Assembly: GCA_016704425.1 (NCBI GenBank)
Contig: JADJAC010000002.1
Coordinates: 1-64,000, forward strand
DNA from: Sphingomonadales bacterium
GTDB taxonomy: Bacteria; Pseudomonadota; Alphaproteobacteria; Sphingomonadales; Sphingomonadaceae
Length of the DNA stretch: 64,000 nucleotides
Direction: 5' to 3'
In this document: one piece after another, positions 62,500-64,000 of the stretch
Position numbering within the stretch: the first letter of the stretch is position 1
How the letters are laid out: every line of letters starts with the position of its first letter
The notes under the pieces: generated by a model
Databases searched by the model: none
Told to the model about the DNA's origin: nothing
The model's input: the letters and a program-made list of their open reading frames with translations, nothing else
Translations under genes and position numbers: made by a program

Positions 62500-63942
62500 A
62501 TGACCAAGCGATTGAAAAAAGGTGTTTTAGTCTTAGGATCGCTCGGATTTTTTGCATTTCCAGCAAGTGCCGAAACCCTGCGCGAGGCTTTGTCCAAGGC
62601 ATATGCTACAAACCCCACATTGACCGGGGCACGGGCAGGGCAGCGCGCCAATGATGAGAATGTCCCCATCGCCAAGTCGCGCGGTCGTCCGGGTTTGGAC
62701 CTTTCAGCCGCTTATACGGAAAATCTCCAGACATCGAGCAGCGCCTCGCCGGCGCGGCAGGTTGCCGGTCGCCTGAATTTCGACGTGCCTGTCTATCAGG
62801 GCGGTGCGGTACGTAATGCGATCCGGGCCGCAGATTCCCGCGTCGATGCGGGGCAGGCAAATTTGCGCGGCACGGAAGCCAGTGTGTTCAGCGAGGTCGT
62901 CGCCGCCTATATGGATGTGTTGCGGGATGAAGCGATCGTCCGGTTGAATCGCAACCAGGTGAAGGTGCTGCGAACCAATCTGGAAGCCACGCGCGATCGA
63001 TTTGAAGTCGGCGATCTCACCCGGACTGACATTGCCCAGTCTGAATCGCGGCTTGCCCTGTCACAGAGCCAGCTTGAGGGAGCCGAATCGAACCTCATTG
63101 CCAGCCGTGAACGCTATATTCAGCTTGTCGGTGATGAGCCGGATGACCTGCAGCAACCGCCGCCGCTCCCGAATCTGCCGCAAACGGCAGATCTGGCGGT
63201 CGAAAAGGCTCTGGCTGACAATCCCGATCTGATCGCGGCAAAGAAAAACCAGGATGCAGCTCGGTTCGATGTCGGTTCGGCGAAGGCCGCGCGTTTGCCA
63301 AGGGTCTCTCTTGTGGCTGACAAGAGTTATGCAAACTTCCTGAATTCGCTTCAGTCCTTCATTCCAGGATTCAACACCTCGCAAATTTCTGAGAATGCGA
63401 CTGCGGGCGTCCAGTTGACCCTTCCGCTCTATCAGGGCGGAGCGCCGAGTGCGCAGGTCCGTCAGGCGCAAGCCCGCTCCAGTCAAGCCATTGAGCTGAT
63501 GATCGCGGCCGAGCGAAGCGTTATTGCCCAAACCCGTTCGGCCTTTGCAAGCCTCAGGGCATCGAACGCGGTGATTGTGTCCTCAGAAGCAGCGGTTGCG
63601 GCGGCTGCGCTCTCCCTTGAAGGCGTGCGTGCCGAAAATACCGTTGGCAATCGTTCAATTCTGGACATCCTCGATGCGCAGCAGGAATATCTGAATGCGC
63701 AAGTCCAGCTCGTGTCTGCCAGGCGTAACGCCTATGTTGCGGGCTTTTCCCTGCTGGCGGCCATGGGGCAGGCAGAAGCCCGTCATCTAGGCCTCGAGGG
63801 CGGGGCGCTTTACGACCCCGAAACCAACTACAAGCGGGTGCGCACTGGTCTTTCGGATTGGGATAGCGATCCTGCACCAAAGCCCGTTGCAACACGAACC
63901 GTTGACACAGCGGCACAAAATCCGTCAGTAAAGGGCGAATAG
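62500..63942 (+). CDS. tolC: TolC-family outer-membrane efflux protein
   Basis: A 480-aa protein from the ATG at 62500, after AGAAG; an upstream open start at 62428 lies inside pcm. The signal peptide is KKGVLVLGSLGFFAFPASAE. Two OEP repeats follow: the first begins TLREALSKAYATNPTLTGARAG, the second near ALADNPDLIAAKKNQDAARF. Characteristic features include DRFEVGDLTRTDIAQSESRL and TVGNRSILDILDAQQEYLNA. It forms the trimeric exit duct of type I secretion and RND efflux. It is 10 bases after pcm and probably co-transcribed. Confidence 0.94.
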   Translation: MTKRLKKGVLVLGSLGFFAFPASAETLREALSKAYATNPTLTGARAGQRANDENVPIAKSRGRPGLDLSAAYTENLQTSSSASPARQVAGRLNFDVPVYQGGAVRNAIRAADSRVDAGQANLRGTEASVFSEVVAAYMDVLRDEAIVRLNRNQVKVLRTNLEATRDRFEVGDLTRTDIAQSESRLALSQSQLEGAESNLIASRERYIQLVGDEPDDLQQPPPLPNLPQTADLAVEKALADNPDLIAAKKNQDAARFDVGSAKAARLPRVSLVADKSYANFLNSLQSFIPGFNTSQISENATAGVQLTLPLYQGGAPSAQVRQAQARSSQAIELMIAAERSVIAQTRSAFASLRASNAVIVSSEAAVAAAALSLEGVRAENTVGNRSILDILDAQQEYLNAQVQLVSARRNAYVAGFSLLAAMGQAEARHLGLEGGALYDPETNYKRVRTGLSDWDSDPAPKPVATRTVDTAAQNPSVKGE

Positions 63943-63958
63943 TGACGTCAAGGTGGGC

Positions 63959-64000
63959 ATGATGAGCGATATCAGCAATGAACCGACGATGGAGGACATC
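63959..64000 (+). CDS. DUF2497/PopZ-like gene, 5' end only
   Basis: The window ends 42 bases into a reading MMSDISNEPTMEDI, preceded by AAGGTGGG. The pattern EPxMEDI is the start of the DUF2497 domain, which includes PopZ-like polar organisers. Two adjacent ATG codons (63959, 63962) are possible starts. Position after the tolC-family gene agrees with this call. Confidence 0.7.
   Translation, partial: MMSDISNEPTMEDI

Noticed and set aside
1..64000. CRISPR arrays, rRNA genes, riboswitches
   Set aside because: No short regularly spaced repeats, no rRNA sequence and no riboswitch core that I could recognise; the only long repeats are the IS21 array.

Overview
The window looks like a chromosomal segment of an alphaproteobacterium of the order Sphingomonadales. 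The evidence is gene content and order: the right end carries a protein-L-isoaspartate methyltransferase, then a TolC-family protein, then the start of a DUF2497/PopZ-like gene, an order I recall from sphingomonads. Other genes (MlaA, a sphingomonad-type TonB receptor, DUF6118 beside a Ti-type TraA relaxase) fit. Genus cannot be fixed from sequence alone.

Region 1 (1-33644) is the right part of an integrated conjugative or mobilizable element. From the left it holds DUF6118, a Ti-type TraA relaxase, a very likely oriT in the divergent gap (3773-3803), and traC and traD. Then comes a defence-like gene run: a small DNA-binding-like protein, an N6-adenine methyltransferase fused to a PD-(D/E)xK-like domain, a two-TRD specificity subunit, a DUF262-HNH-AlbA_2 protein, a small winged-helix/LOTUS-like protein and an unknown 278-aa protein. 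The run is broken twice. The DUF262 gene carries a 16.75 kb array of three IS21-family copies alternating with two copies of a 4.64 kb passenger segment, flanked only at its outer ends by an 8-bp target duplication. The last gene is split by an IS66-family element with its own 8-bp duplication. The element ends with two small HTH genes, a tyrosine integrase and a tRNA-3'-end-like sequence.

Region 2 (33697-57909) is mostly chromosomal. It has mlaA and trxB, then a leftward run of four genes encoding a ten-heme cytochrome (with one in-frame TGA), an outer-membrane beta-barrel, an HbpS/GlcG-like lipoprotein and a five-heme cytochrome; this resembles a trans-outer-membrane electron conduit. Further right are an aldehyde dehydrogenase/acetolactate synthase pair, a D-2-hydroxyacid dehydrogenase, cysS (with an apparent frameshift), and a FecR / CHASE2-adenylate cyclase / CHAT-protease-like trio. 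A metabolite:H+ symporter gene is cut off by an IS3-like element.

Region 3 (57910-64000) has that IS3-like element, which directly joins two truncated genes without a visible target duplication. The second is the 3' end of a tyrosine integrase beside tRNA-Cys. After it come a truncated membrane protein, a GT2-GtrA glycosyltransferase, pcm, a tolC-family gene and the start of the DUF2497 gene.

Several reading frames (both passenger copies, two of three istA copies, cysS, the ten-heme cytochrome) are broken by one- to few-base differences. Some may be uncorrected assembly errors and should be checked against reads before any is called a true pseudogene.
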